A stretch of 64,000 nt of DNA from the NCBI RefSeq assembly GCF_020080835.1, contig NC_058167.1, forward strand, positions 14,035,403 through 14,099,402. The letters are read 5' to 3'. A model generated the notes under the pieces. It searched no databases and was not told the origin of the DNA. It saw only the letters and a list, made by a program, of their open reading frames with translations. A program made the position numbers and the translations under genes. Position 1 is the first letter of the stretch; each line of letters opens with the position of its first letter. The DNA comes from Cotesia glomerata. Lineage: Eukaryota > Arthropoda > Insecta > Hymenoptera > Braconidae. Shown in pieces: positions 1-9,330 of this stretch.

Positions 1-290
1 AGTGCTGCGACGATGTGCGGTTTCATTGATGCCTCCATGTGCAGGGATTTAGTAGCTCCGTCAACAGATATTAATTCAAAATGATGCCGCAGCCCACAAC
101 AGAGCAACCACTCGTTGTCTGATGCAGTACTTTCAATAATTGTTACCACTGAAGGTGGCTCCGAGGCATTATATTCCTTTATGAAACGAAAACCCTCAAC
201 CGTGTCGGTGTCTGTTGAAGAGCACCATGTTGTCCAGGCTGCGTTGTGCTTCCATTGGAGCAGGGTTAATTTTCTACCCACTGCTATACA
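1..290 (-). CDS. GARNL3: GARNL3 exon, CNH domain (runs off window edge)
   Basis: Acceptor AATTTTTCAG|TGT; the exon is open to base 1. It encodes CIAVGRKLTLLQWKHNAAW, then VEGFRFIKEYNASEPPSV and SDNEWLLCCGLRHHFELI, which are CNH propeller strands. The exon has no donor inside the window, so the remaining CNH strands and the C-terminal tail lie outside. Confidence 0.93.
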
Positions 291-3200
291 CTGAAAAATT
301 TTTTTTCATTTTAAAATTTAATTAGTTTGAAAAAAACAATGACTAATATTTTATTTTTTATAATTATTATTATATTTAAACTATTCTAATCAACAAAATT
401 TAACTTTGAAACATTTACAATTACGTGAAAATAAACTATGGTCAATATCGGATATCCTGCGTGTGCTTGTTTCAATACTCCAATTGTTTACTCAATATTA
501 ATTTACGAAGTTAATTAAACTAATTTTTAATGATAAATTTATTTGTTAAACTTTAAATAATATTTAGATAAAAAATAATTGAATTCAAATTTTAGTAATT
601 GATTAATTTAGTCTCACTTTTTTTTTTAATTATTTTTATGATAAACTTTAAGAAAACCAAAAATATGCGAAATATGTGGACCGTAAAACTGTACAATTAT
701 AAAAAATTCTTGAATTGATTTGAATAATAAATAATAACATAATTACCATTCTCAAATGAGAGCCACCGGGTCTAGTAATACTGTAAAGTTGACAACCACG
801 AGTCCTTTCTAATTTCCTCTCTTTAATATGTGACCGCGTTCGTATGATTGTCGGACGGTTCGAAGTACTAGGATTAGAGTTGGTAGTCATCGTGAAATTA
901 GACGAAAAGCTACCGGCAATATCCTCATCCTCTTCAAATGAATTGTAATCGATAGAGGTTGTATTGCTTTCTCCATTAAGCTCGCTCAATCGATATACAT
1001 ATACGTTGCTTTCTTTACCTTTGTCGCCAGTACGGAACAACAATATGCCATGTTGTTCCACAACATTCAATTGTTTAATCTGGACAGATTTATCGAAAAG
1101 TAGTCTATCGGGCAGCCCATCTGAAAAATGACCAGAAAAAATAATTAAAAACGAATGAAATGAAAACATCCACCGTTAAACGATCAAACATTTTTATTTT
1201 TAGCTTCACTTTGTGACACACTAATTTTAAAATTCTTCCTCAAGCTCTGGCTCTCAATCAACTTTTTTTTTCTTTTTTTTTTATATTTATAATAATAATT
1301 CTTAACTATTTTTATTTATAAGCGCTCTTACTCACTACTACTAAGGATTCATCGACATTATAAATAATTATCTTACTACTTATTTACGCGGATTATGAAT
1401 AAGTGATTGAAGCTTTTAATTAATCAACCATTTTAATTCATTGCTTCAATAATTGATAATCTCTTTAGTTATTTATTTATTCATTTATTAATATCGCGAT
1501 TAAATATAAATTATTTTTATCGTAGAAACATGATAAATTTTAATTTTTAGTCATCCGTTTCTTCTTTTAAATATATTTATTTGATATACGCGATGAATTA
1601 TCATGAAATTTAATAGAGAGATAAAATTTATTTTTCAAACCCGATTGAAGCTTTAATTCCTACAAAAGAAAGTTTATATTAAATTCACATTATAAAGGGA
1701 TTTATTTAAATCTGTAGAAATCAATTGAAGGCTTTGGATTTATGAATGATATATTTTTAAAAAATTATTCCTGTTGATTTAATCCGTTTAGAAAACAGTA
1801 AAAAAATTTGAAATAAAAAAAAAAATACTAATTTCACGCGAATTGAATTAACACCAGTATTCTATTCTTAGATTAAAAATCGACAGCTTTAATTTTTCAT
1901 CTACCAAATATTAAATAAAAAGCAAATGCGATAATTCTAGTTAAAAATAAATAAAACACAAACCTTCTACGAGGAATGTCCCATTTTCAGAGGCTAAAAT
2001 TAATTTGTTATCTGACCAAATGTCACCGCAAACCAACTCATGATGAAAGTCGGGATATATACAACGGGGCTCCCAGGGTCTTGGTTTAAGTGGTCCGACA
2101 GTTGCTAGAGATGTTGGTGCAAGTCCTCGAACGATTGCATCGAGTTTTAGATCCTGTCCAATTCTAACCATTTCCACAGATCGTGTCTCCTCCCTTCTGC
2201 GTCCTGCTGTTTCAACCACATCCGATAGTGCGCGTCGATTCAACATACTCTAAAAGCATCAGTAGGTGGTACCCTTTCATTGCACAGAAACTACTTTACT
2301 TAATCAATAACAATAAAAATAATTTAAAAAAAATTAGTAATAATAATAATAAAAATAATAGCAATAGCATCAATACGAATGATAAAATATACCGAGTAAA
2401 TTTATTGAAGTACAGAGAATAGAATAAAATAGTGTAAAACCAGACGTTTTATATTTAATCATTAGATAAGACTTATCAAACATCTGGACACTTTGTATGC
2501 ATATATAAAAAATGTATATTTATAGTTTTTTTTAAATATTTATGATTATGATAAATATACTCGGTGTTTTTGAAAAATTAGGTCAGGTTATTTATCGCCT
2601 TTAAATACTTTGTTTAATTATCAGAGTAAGAATAAAGTTTATAATTAATTTTCTAAGGTTAAAGTTAATATACCGGGGGGTTAAAATACAATGTTTTATC
2701 TTACGTACGGAACTTACGTTCCCTTTACTGTCTTGAGTGTGCTCCTGGTACAAATCCCTAAGTAATGAGTCCAGTGTACGCTCGCGTTTCCGTGAAAATG
2801 TCGGTGTATCAAATGTAGCTTTTTCCCCGTTAATCAGCTTTACGAGAAGAAATTCCCGAAAGGCGTACTGGTCCTCGAAAAGTGGAGGACACGGCAAACT
2901 TGGCCCAAACAGCGGCACGTTCTCGTCACAGTAGATGGCTATTTGCCAACCTCGCTCCACACTTGCCACTACTGCAAATACATCTGGAAAAGAAGAGATA
3001 AATAATCAAATAAATAGGACTTTTTTTTTTTAGAAGAGTGCTATCAAATATATTATTCTATCACGTCTAAATCCGTAGTCTGAAATACTAATTTGAACAT
3101 ATTATTATTATTTTATTATTGAAAGTAACGTCGGATTTATTTTTTAAATTTTTAATAAAAATTCAGAGTGTACTCACGTGTAAATTGACTTTTTATGCAA

Positions 3201-6200
3201 TTGGGATTAAAAGTCTCCAATAGAGTGGGATCGTCGGTGTAAATAATGTTTACAATGTCATTTCCAATGTGTCTTTTGCGCTCTAATTGCTGAGGATTGT
3301 CTTTAGAGTGAGGCAATATTGTGCTAACGTGGAACATAACTTCATGACCTGCGTAGACCGTGTAAATACTCTCTTTTCCCGTCATATCACCTGGCAAATT
3401 AAATAAAATTAAGCTATTATTATTATTTTTATTTAAAAAAATTTCTTTCGTCGTTTTGCCTCTGACATAGAGTATCAAGTACTCTTAATCTCAGCTTTTA
3501 AAGTCTAAGTATTTGACGATGAATAAAATACATCAGAGAAAATTCATCTCAGTTTAAATTTAACGCCCACCTTTGACATCCAGACCACCTCTGTACTTGT
3601 CCCAACCCTTGAGGCGAATTCGTTCGCCGAGAATCCCTAAGAACCTCTCGAACTCAGGACTTGCCTTCTCTGTTGAGGATAGAGATAATAAAAAACATAA
3701 AAATCGATCGATTAGTCCCTTTTTTATCCCAAGTTTTTACTACTTTGTAAAGAAATTCTCATTTTTTTTATATTACTCTTGAGGTCTGTACTCTTACCAT
3801 TAGAAAGCATCTCGTCGTCGGTCGTCTGGCCCTCCCGGGCGTATATAACACCAAATTTAAAATTCACTGAGCCCTCTTGCTCTTCCAGTGACAAAAGATC
3901 CTGTTGAATCAGTGAATTTTAATATATTATAGATACTTTATGCCGGGTAGAGAATGTCATACATAAAATGTTCTCCAAGGGCTATATATACACAGATATA
4001 TACTTACTTTTTGAATCTCTGGGGCGAAGATCTCACGTGGCGCTTTATCAAATTTTTCTATTCCAAAAAAATTGCTGCAAAGACAAAAAATAATCATGTC
4101 AATATTTTTTTTTTTAGGTAAAAAATTCTATATTTTGTTTAAAAAAATTGATTTTTTCTTTTTACCTTAAAATTTGCTTAGCAGTCATCGATTTGTTGGA
4201 CGAACATGGCAATGCAATTTTTTGCGTTCCCTGTTGGGAAATTAAATGAAGCCAATGGTTTAATAATTACTTGTTTTAATTAATTAAAATTAGTAGTGGC
4301 ATGATGGCCGAGCGGACTAAGTCATTATCCTCATAGTTCGTTCGTGCATCATGTCGTGAGACGAGGGTTCGAGCCCCGACGGTTGTTCGAATAGTTTCAA
4401 CACCAACCGTCGGGGGTCGCTCCGGTAGCCGAACTGTACTGGCATGGGTTTTCTCTGTGGTTTCCCCATCGCCACTATTCCAACAACCGATATAAAGGGG
4501 TGAGGAATAGGGTAAATGCAGTACAGAAAGCACAAGTCGGTCCACAGCCACATTGGAATGAAATTATATGTGCGAAAAATTATATGTTGATTATAAAAAG
4601 TGGAGAACATGTTGATAATAAAAAGTGGGGAACATGTTGATTATAAAGAGTGGAGAATATGTTGATAATAAAAAAAGGGTTGAAAAATTGTGTTGATAAT
4701 ATAGAGCGGAAAGTAACCTTGTAAAAACCAGAAAACAGTATACAAGTAAAACTCATAATAATAATAATTAAAATTAAAATTAATAATAATAATAAACAAG
4801 TTTATATTATGAGAACTCACAGTTCGTCTCCAGAGGATGACTCTAATGTATTGTGGCACACATTGATCACCACCGTCATTCTGGACGACTGACAAAAAAA
4901 GTGGATTTCTCTCGTGGTCTGACGCAACGTAATTCTGATGAACTTTATCGTTAACATTGCCGTCGACAGTTCGCCATTGGATAAAGTTTTAAAGCCAAAA
5001 CCAAGACCAAGACCAAGAAGAGGAATAACAAAATGAGTAAAACATAATTTACAGATGTATAAAATTATAAAGTTTTAGCCAAAGTTTGTTAGCGTTAAAT
5101 TATTTAAAATTCAATACTCACGTTTCCCGAGGAAATATTTGAAGTACCAACGTGTCTGGTTTTCCGGATTCTCGAGCACTGGAGTGCTGGGTGACCCGAA
5201 CATCTGATGGAACATTTCAATACAAACTTTCAGCGGTGATTTGCATTTTATATTTTAATATTTACTTTTCCTGTTATCGATTTTAGTAGCTAATCTAAAT
5301 TTTACTTTTTCATTTATTCGTTCAATTTATTTCGTGTATAAATGTTCGCGATGGAAAAGACTGTTGGGATCAGAAGTTCTCGAAATTCAACGTTTTAGAA
5401 TTTGTACTTTAAATTGGAGCGTTTATTTGATTGCTAACCAGTTTATTACAGAAAATTGAATTTCTAACAGGCCTCATAATTTTTTTTTATATTTTCAATA
5501 CTTTACCAAAAAATTCAATTTTAAATTTAAAAAATCAATTTAAAATTTTCTTTACGAATTTACTGGTATTTTTTATAAAAAATAATTTTTTTATATATGT
5601 GTAGGTATGTAACAGGGTGAGAATTGACCTGTAAAAATCATAAATATCAATAAATTTGACATTGTGATAAAGAAAATGTAAAAAATATCCCTCATATCTT
5701 CAAAGATATTTATCATGCTATATTTTCATCACTTGGAAAAATTTTAAGTTTTTTTCTATCAATTTTGCATATTTTATACTTTTTAAAAAACAGAAAATTA
5801 ACTTCACAAAAATTCTAACCATCTTGAATCACAATTGTAGTGAATAATTTGTATTTATTTAAGAAATAAATATTAAAATTCATACCTCTTCTTTTTCGCC
5901 TGGCGAGTCGCCATTCTCCACGCGAAATCTTCGTCCATTCTCTATGCCGTCTTGTTCGATTTGCGGCAGCTGTTCAGAAGAATATTAAATCTTAACTTTT
6001 AAATCCTATTATAACTTTTTTTTATAAAATTAAAAACAAAAAGTCACCATTTCCACGCTTCCGTAACATCTTCTTGACAAGACACCGCGCCTTGATGTTG
6101 TGTCCGTCGAGGATCTGTAAAAAAAATGACAACTATTAGCTGCTTAATCGCCGGTATATCCGAGCGTCTTATCAAATATTGCATATTCTTTATCAGTGCT

Positions 6201-9200
6201 TAGCTCACAAATAAATAGGTCACAAAAATCTGTGTCAAAGTTATCCCGAGTAGCTCTGCCAAATATCTGGGATACTTGGGGTCAATATCTTCGCGTTTAT
6301 TGGGGTGCAACGGGCGAAACTTTATATTTTATTGTTAGTTTCTTTGAGTTTCAGTTTCAGTTTTAGTTTGAGTTATGTCATTTTGGGTTAGGTCATACTC
6401 GTAGCAGTAGCAATAGCAATAATAATGAAATTTTTCAATTTTCTTCTCAGAAATATTACTTTTTATCTGAATTGTTGTAAGAAGTTATTAGCGTTGCAGT
6501 AAAAAAAATTAATATCATAAGTATAACTTATGCGATTTTTTTTTATTTCTAATCCAATTAAAAGAAAGGAAAAAATTTTATTTGTCTGACCGTAAAAGTT
6601 ATTTCAACTTTACCAAGTTGACTCTAATTTTAGACAGCTATAAAATTATTGATTTATTTTAATGAACACCAGTTGAGAGTGGAAACTTTTTTAGCAAGAA
6701 AATATTTTTCTGTCTTTAGTAAGATAATTTGTTAAATAAAAGTACAATGCTTTTTTATGATGTTAGTAATTATTTTTACACCAACTTTTAATAACTTTTG
6801 AGTTTAAATTCATGACTGCGGATAAAAAAAGATGCTTAAGTACTTTTGATAAAACAATACGAAAGTTCTCATTCGTAATCAGAAAACGTTTTAAATAATT
6901 CGAAGAACATTGACCCCAATTCTATTAATTAAGGATCGATTAAATCCTTTCCAAGATATTTAATTATAAAATTACGAAATTCCATTAATCAAGCGCTTAA
7001 TTAATTTTATCCGTGATAATAATAAACAATTAAAAATTACTCAGCTTTTTAATAATTATTGTCAATGTTATTATTATTATGCTCCGATAAATATGACAGT
7101 ACATTTACAATTTATTCCCAGGTCTCGGACTGTCATATTCAATTAAAAGTAGCCTTTGAATGTTTTTGTCGACATTGTACATTTCTGCATGGTTATTAAT
7201 TTATCATTTTCAATTCCCTGGTTTTTGTAACTTTTATTTATTACTACTATTTTTTTACATCTCTTAACAACATTTGGGTTAATGAGAACTCTATTGAGGT
7301 CATATTCTTCTGTGGTACATGACACACAGTCGTGAAAAAGCAAATGAACTTTAGCATAATTTAGAATATTGATTTTTATGTTACAACCTCTGGTCTCTGG
7401 TTAGAAAAATTGTCATTTATTTTCGAGAGGTTAAACGAACCTCGGAAATTTTTTAATCAAATAATTGATGAAAAGTAAAAATTAGAATGATTCTTTTTAA
7501 TTATTTTTAATAGAAAAATAATATTTTCTTATTCAATTTAAATAAAGTTAATGTCTCTTTTATTTTCAAGAATTTTTTACTTAATTAATAGTATGTTGTG
7601 TGACTAGGGATGAAACAAAACGATTTCAGACCAGAGTGAAGTTGCCTGCCCGAGCGAAGCGAGGGCTGGCATCACTCGGTCTGAAATCGTGTTTCATCCC
7701 GCGTCACACATTATATTTTTCATATAAGTTGCATTAAAAATGCTAGTTTCAATGTCTGGAGCCAACCAGAACTAGATAGTTTCAGACGAACAGCGAAAAT
7801 ACCATTTTATTATGAAACTTATAATAAAATAGAAAAACTATTTTTCATATAATCTGCATTGAAAATGTGAGTTTCAATGCCTGTTGAGCCAACCGAAACT
7901 AGACAATTTCAGACCAATGCGACTGTGCCGGGCAGGAATCAATTATTTCTTCCCGGCGGACAGAAAATGACGATTTTCTGTCCGCGAGGTGAAGTTGCAG
8001 CTTTATTTTCAATCCTATCAATTGTTTATTTATTTTATACCTTTATAATTGTCATTCTAACCGTTAACTGTATTGACATATCATAATTCTGTTACTAAGC
8101 ATAAATAAGAATGATAAAAGAAAACTTGTCAATTTACGAATAATGTTTGGTAAAAAATAAACTATTACTTTCTATTTTATTATGTTTCATAATAAAATGG
8201 TATTTTCGCTGTTCGTCTGAAACTATCTAGTTCTGGTTGGCTCCAGACATTGAAACTAGCATTTTTAATGTAACTTATATGAAAAATATAATGTGTGACG
8301 CGGGATGAAACACGATTTCAGACCGAGTGATGCCAGCCCTCGCTTCGCTCGGGCAGGCAACTTCACTCTGGTCTGAAATCGTTTTGTTTCATCCCTAGTC
8401 ACACAATATACTATTTTTGCTCTTGGACTAAATTTGATTTAAAAAATATTATTTTAATTAATAGATTTTAGTATAAAAAATTTTTTCCAATAATTTTTCA
8501 ATTAAAAAAAAAAATTCCAAGTTTTTATTTCTTGCCTCTAATAAAATCAAAACAAATTATGTAAAAAACAAATAATAACTGTAATATTTACTGTATTACA
8601 AAATGGTTTAATTGCTCAAACGTAATTGCAATACATTCATTCAAAGTTTAAAATTATGGACAAATTGATTTTCATTCATCCCATTTAACGATAATATAAT
8701 AACCGAGAATAATCCTGGATTTGAAAAGCCCGTATTATTAAATATCCTCTACACTACATCTACATATTCATATATATGTATATTTACACAAATGCAGAGA
8801 GCAAGAAGCATCAAATAGTGTAGTGTGCATTCAAGAGACTGAATAATAATGTATAGAATCTGGACAATAGAAGTAATTTCAATGAACCTGCTATTTTTTC
8901 ACCTTTTATTTGTATTCGTATTTCTATTTCTATTCCATTACACCATTTATACCTTTCGAACTTTATAACAATAAAGAACCTACACATGATGACTGGCTCG
9001 TCGATGAAGGTGTCTTAGTTGTGACGAAGTCAAGACCGGCATGCAAACCGATCTAGATCGATCGCGAACGATTCTCGGGGAAGTAATTTCTTCGTCGCTC
9101 TCACGGTCGCTGGTACATGGACTGACATTGTTTCCACTTTCACGGCTTCTACGCCGCTCATTTAATGACGATACTGATGACGATGTCGTGCTTCCAACTT

Positions 9201-9330
9201 GCACTTGGCTGGATAATATTGTCGGGGCTGGAGACGGCGGCGTTGAACTTGTGTTATTGCTTCCCGATGAGTTTGATGTTAATGACAAACCTCGTAATCG
9301 CGTTACTAACTTCATGTCTAAACTCAGCAT
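1..9330 (-). CDS. GARNL3: GARNL3-like RapGAP + CNH protein (partial, 3' end off window)
   Basis: Predicted GTPase-activating protein for Rap-family small GTPases, acting in the cytoplasm or at membranes. Exons (minus strand, 5' to 3'): 8984-9330, 6048-6114, 5886-5969, 5122-5203, 4821-4942, 4166-4230, 4008-4074, 3798-3900, 3571-3669, 3178-3390, 2718-2983, 1964-2249, 747-1120, 1-290. All junctions are GT-AG and phases agree throughout, giving 821 residues to the window edge. The order is a Ser-rich N-terminus (1-116), RapGAP region (about 195-505) and a CNH domain starting near the PWEPRC motif (about 563). Recalled vertebrate GARNL3 shows the same order and matching segments (SRRxYGSVE, RWYFKYFLG, ILWRxTGTQK, EEQEGSVNFKFGV, LLVKLINGEKAT). 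The catalytic Asn-thumb segment KRHIGNDIV is intact (Asn about 389). The CNH C-terminus and tail lie beyond base 1. The family assignment is firm; substrate specificity is inferred. Confidence 0.93.
747..1120 (-). CDS. GARNL3: GARNL3 exon, CNH domain with acidic/Ser insert
   Basis: Acceptor TCATTTTTCAG|AT and donor ATG|GTAATT. It encodes 124 codons: DGLPDRLLFDKSVQIKQLNV, LLFRTGDKGKESNVYVYRLSEL, an acidic and Ser/Asn-rich insert, and then LERTRGCQLYSITRPGGSHL. The insert is longer than in the vertebrate protein as I recall it and is probably a surface loop between CNH propeller strands. Confidence 0.92.
1964..2249 (-). CDS. GARNL3: GARNL3 exon, linker and start of CNH domain
   Basis: Acceptor GATGCTTTTAG|AGT and donor G|GTTTGT. 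It encodes 95 residues: NSMLNRRALSDV, then a basic linker (RRREETRSVEMVRIGQDLKL), then RPWEPRC and HHELVCGDIW, where the CNH domain begins. The linker parallels the MLNRRSFSDV stretch of vertebrate GARNL3. Confidence 0.94.
2718..2983 (-). CDS. GARNL3: GARNL3 exon, end of RapGAP domain
   Basis: Acceptor CTTTTCCAG|AT and donor AAC|GTAAGT. It encodes 88 codons. The split codon gives FT-H-VFAVVASVERG, then ENVPLFGPSLPCPP, FREFLLVKLINGEKATFDTP and RTLDSLLRDLYQEH. This closes the RapGAP fold. Confidence 0.95.
3178..3390 (-). CDS. GARNL3: GARNL3 exon, catalytic RapGAP segment (Asn thumb)
   Basis: Acceptor AATTTGCCAG|GT and donor C|GTGAGT. It encodes 70 residues, including the TVYAGHEVMFHVSTILPHS strand region and the ERKRHIGNDIVNIIY helix. 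In Rap1GAP the Asn of this GNDIV motif is the catalytic Asn thumb, and both that Asn (about 389) and the upstream His (about 386) are present. The GAP is therefore predicted to be catalytically competent. Confidence 0.96.
3571..3669 (-). CDS. GARNL3: GARNL3 exon, RapGAP WDKYRGGLD segment
   Basis: Acceptor CCTCAACAG|AG and donor G|GTGGGC. It encodes 32 complete codons, KASPEFERFLGILGERI followed by RLKGWDKYRGGLDVK. The acceptor was chosen so that the split codon gives MLSN-E-KASPEF. Confidence 0.95.
3798..3900 (-). CDS. GARNL3: GARNL3 exon, EEQEGSVNFKFGV segment of RapGAP
   Basis: Acceptor TTCAACAG|GAT and donor G|GTAAGA. It encodes 34 residues, including LEEQEGSVNFKFGVIYAREG and TTDDEMLSN, both classical RapGAP family segments. 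Confidence 0.95.
4008..4074 (-). CDS. GARNL3: GARNL3 exon, start of RapGAP core
   Basis: Acceptor GTCTTTGCAG|C and donor AAA|GTAAGT. It encodes NFFGIEKFDKAPREIFAPEI plus QK, which aligns with the start of the RapGAP core. Confidence 0.94.
4166..4230 (-). CDS. GARNL3: GARNL3 exon, GTQKIALPC segment
   Basis: Acceptor TTTCCCAACAG|GGA and donor AG|GTAAAA. It encodes GTQKIALPC through TAKQIL plus two bases (phase 2). It continues ILWRRT from the previous exon as WRRTGTQK, a GARNL3 signature. Confidence 0.93.
4297..4713 (+). repeat. tRNA-derived SINE with tandem tail, intronic
   Basis: Inserted in the GARNL3 intron 4231-4820. On the plus strand the head reads like a serine/leucine-type tRNA: a pol III A box (TGGCCGAGCGG, 4305-4315), then a B box (GGTTCGAGCCC, 4366-4376) about 50 nt later, as expected with a long variable arm. 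An unrelated body follows (about 4390-4560) containing a GTTTTCTCTGTGGTTTCCCC stretch. The element then ends in 25-nt tandem repeats. It has higher GC than the surrounding intron. The open frames across it are chance. The exact ends and target-site duplication could not be fixed. Confidence 0.8.
4585..4713 (+). repeat. 25-nt tandem repeat in SINE tail
   Basis: Four to five imperfect copies of a 25-nt unit of the form TGTTGATTATAAAAAGTGGA followed by GAACA, alternating TTA/TAA variants. The last two copies are diverged and have small length changes. It probably forms the SINE 3' tail. Confidence 0.8.
4821..4942 (-). CDS. GARNL3: GARNL3 exon, HQNYVASDHERNP to ILWRRT
   Basis: Acceptor GATAAAG|TT and donor ACT|GTGAGT. 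It encodes 40 residues preceded by two phase-completing bases. The reading GK-L-HQNYVASD matches GARNL3 spacing exactly, which fixes the AG at 4943-4944 as acceptor despite a weak pyrimidine tract. Confidence 0.92.
4993..5021 (+). repeat. short (CCAAGA)n-type simple repeat
   Basis: AAGCCAAAACCAAGACCAAG and two further partial copies in the GARNL3 intron 4943-5121. No other function is seen. Confidence 0.6.
5122..5203 (-). CDS. GARNL3: GARNL3 exon, RWYFKYFLGK segment
   Basis: Acceptor TTCCATCAG|ATG and donor C|GTGAGT. It encodes 27 residues plus one base and ends in the family-diagnostic ENPENQTRWYFKYFLGK. Confidence 0.94.
5886..5969 (-). CDS. GARNL3: GARNL3 exon, FRVENGD segment
   Basis: Acceptor TTCTGAACAG|CTG and donor GAG|GTATGA, phase 0 at both ends, 28 residues. 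It contains RRFRVENGD, corresponding to GRFRVENG in vertebrate GARNL3. Confidence 0.9.
6048..6114 (-). CDS. GARNL3: GARNL3 exon, SRRCYGSVEM segment
   Basis: Acceptor TTTTTTTACAG|A and donor ATG|GTGACT. It encodes 22 residues after one phase-completing base and ends in SRRCYGSVEM, which matches the SRRxYGSVEL stretch before the RapGAP region of GARNL3. It is the common exon that both candidate first exons can join. Confidence 0.88.
7587..7833 (+). repeat. Left terminal inverted repeat of foldback element
   Basis: Pairs with 8165-8415 as its reverse complement. Few mismatches are visible, for example GTATG versus GTATA near the tip and short indels at the inner end. Confidence 0.85.
8165..8415 (-). 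repeat. Right terminal inverted repeat of foldback element
   Basis: Reverse complement of 7587-7833. It ends ...GTCACACAATATACTATT. Confidence 0.85.
8984..9330 (-). CDS. GARNL3: GARNL3 first coding exon A (Ser-rich N-terminus)
   Basis: Starts at ATG 9330-9328 (reads MLSLDMKLVTRLRG) and encodes 115 residues plus two bases. It is rich in Ser, Thr and Asn and contains RS/SR dipeptides, so it looks like a disordered, phosphorylatable tail. The donor is GT|GTAGGT at 8983, phase 2. Joining it to the next exon gives RRASHH-V-SSTDTTSRRG. A GTG lies one codon upstream and an AG stands just before it, so an upstream non-coding exon splicing onto this exon is also possible. Confidence 0.8.

Larger units (their letters stand above)
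7587..8415. mobile_element. Foldback / long-TIR non-autonomous DNA element
   Basis: An 829-bp element bounded by long inverted repeats: about 7587-7833 (left arm) and about 8165-8415 (right arm) are near-perfect reverse complements over roughly 245 bp, starting AATAGTAT[G/A]TTGTGTGAC. Each arm contains its own hairpin: GATTTCAGACC is mirrored by GGTCTGAAATC around a GCCCGAGCGAAGCGAGGGC core. The centre (about 7834-8164) begins with a diverged partial copy of the arm. No transposase frame is present, so it is a MITE-like or foldback element mobilised in trans. No clear target-site duplication was seen. Confidence 0.85.
6115..8983 (-). other. GARNL3: GARNL3 5' intron (first exon A to common exon)
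   Basis: 2.87 kb of AT-rich intron between donor GTAGGT (8983) and acceptor TTTTTTTACAG (6115). Apart from the foldback element at 7587-8415 I see only low-complexity AT sequence and no coding potential. Confidence 0.75.

Noticed and set aside
4276..4610. Two minus-strand frames of 91 and 97 codons
   Set aside because: They lie within the tRNA-derived SINE, which explains the GC content and open frames.
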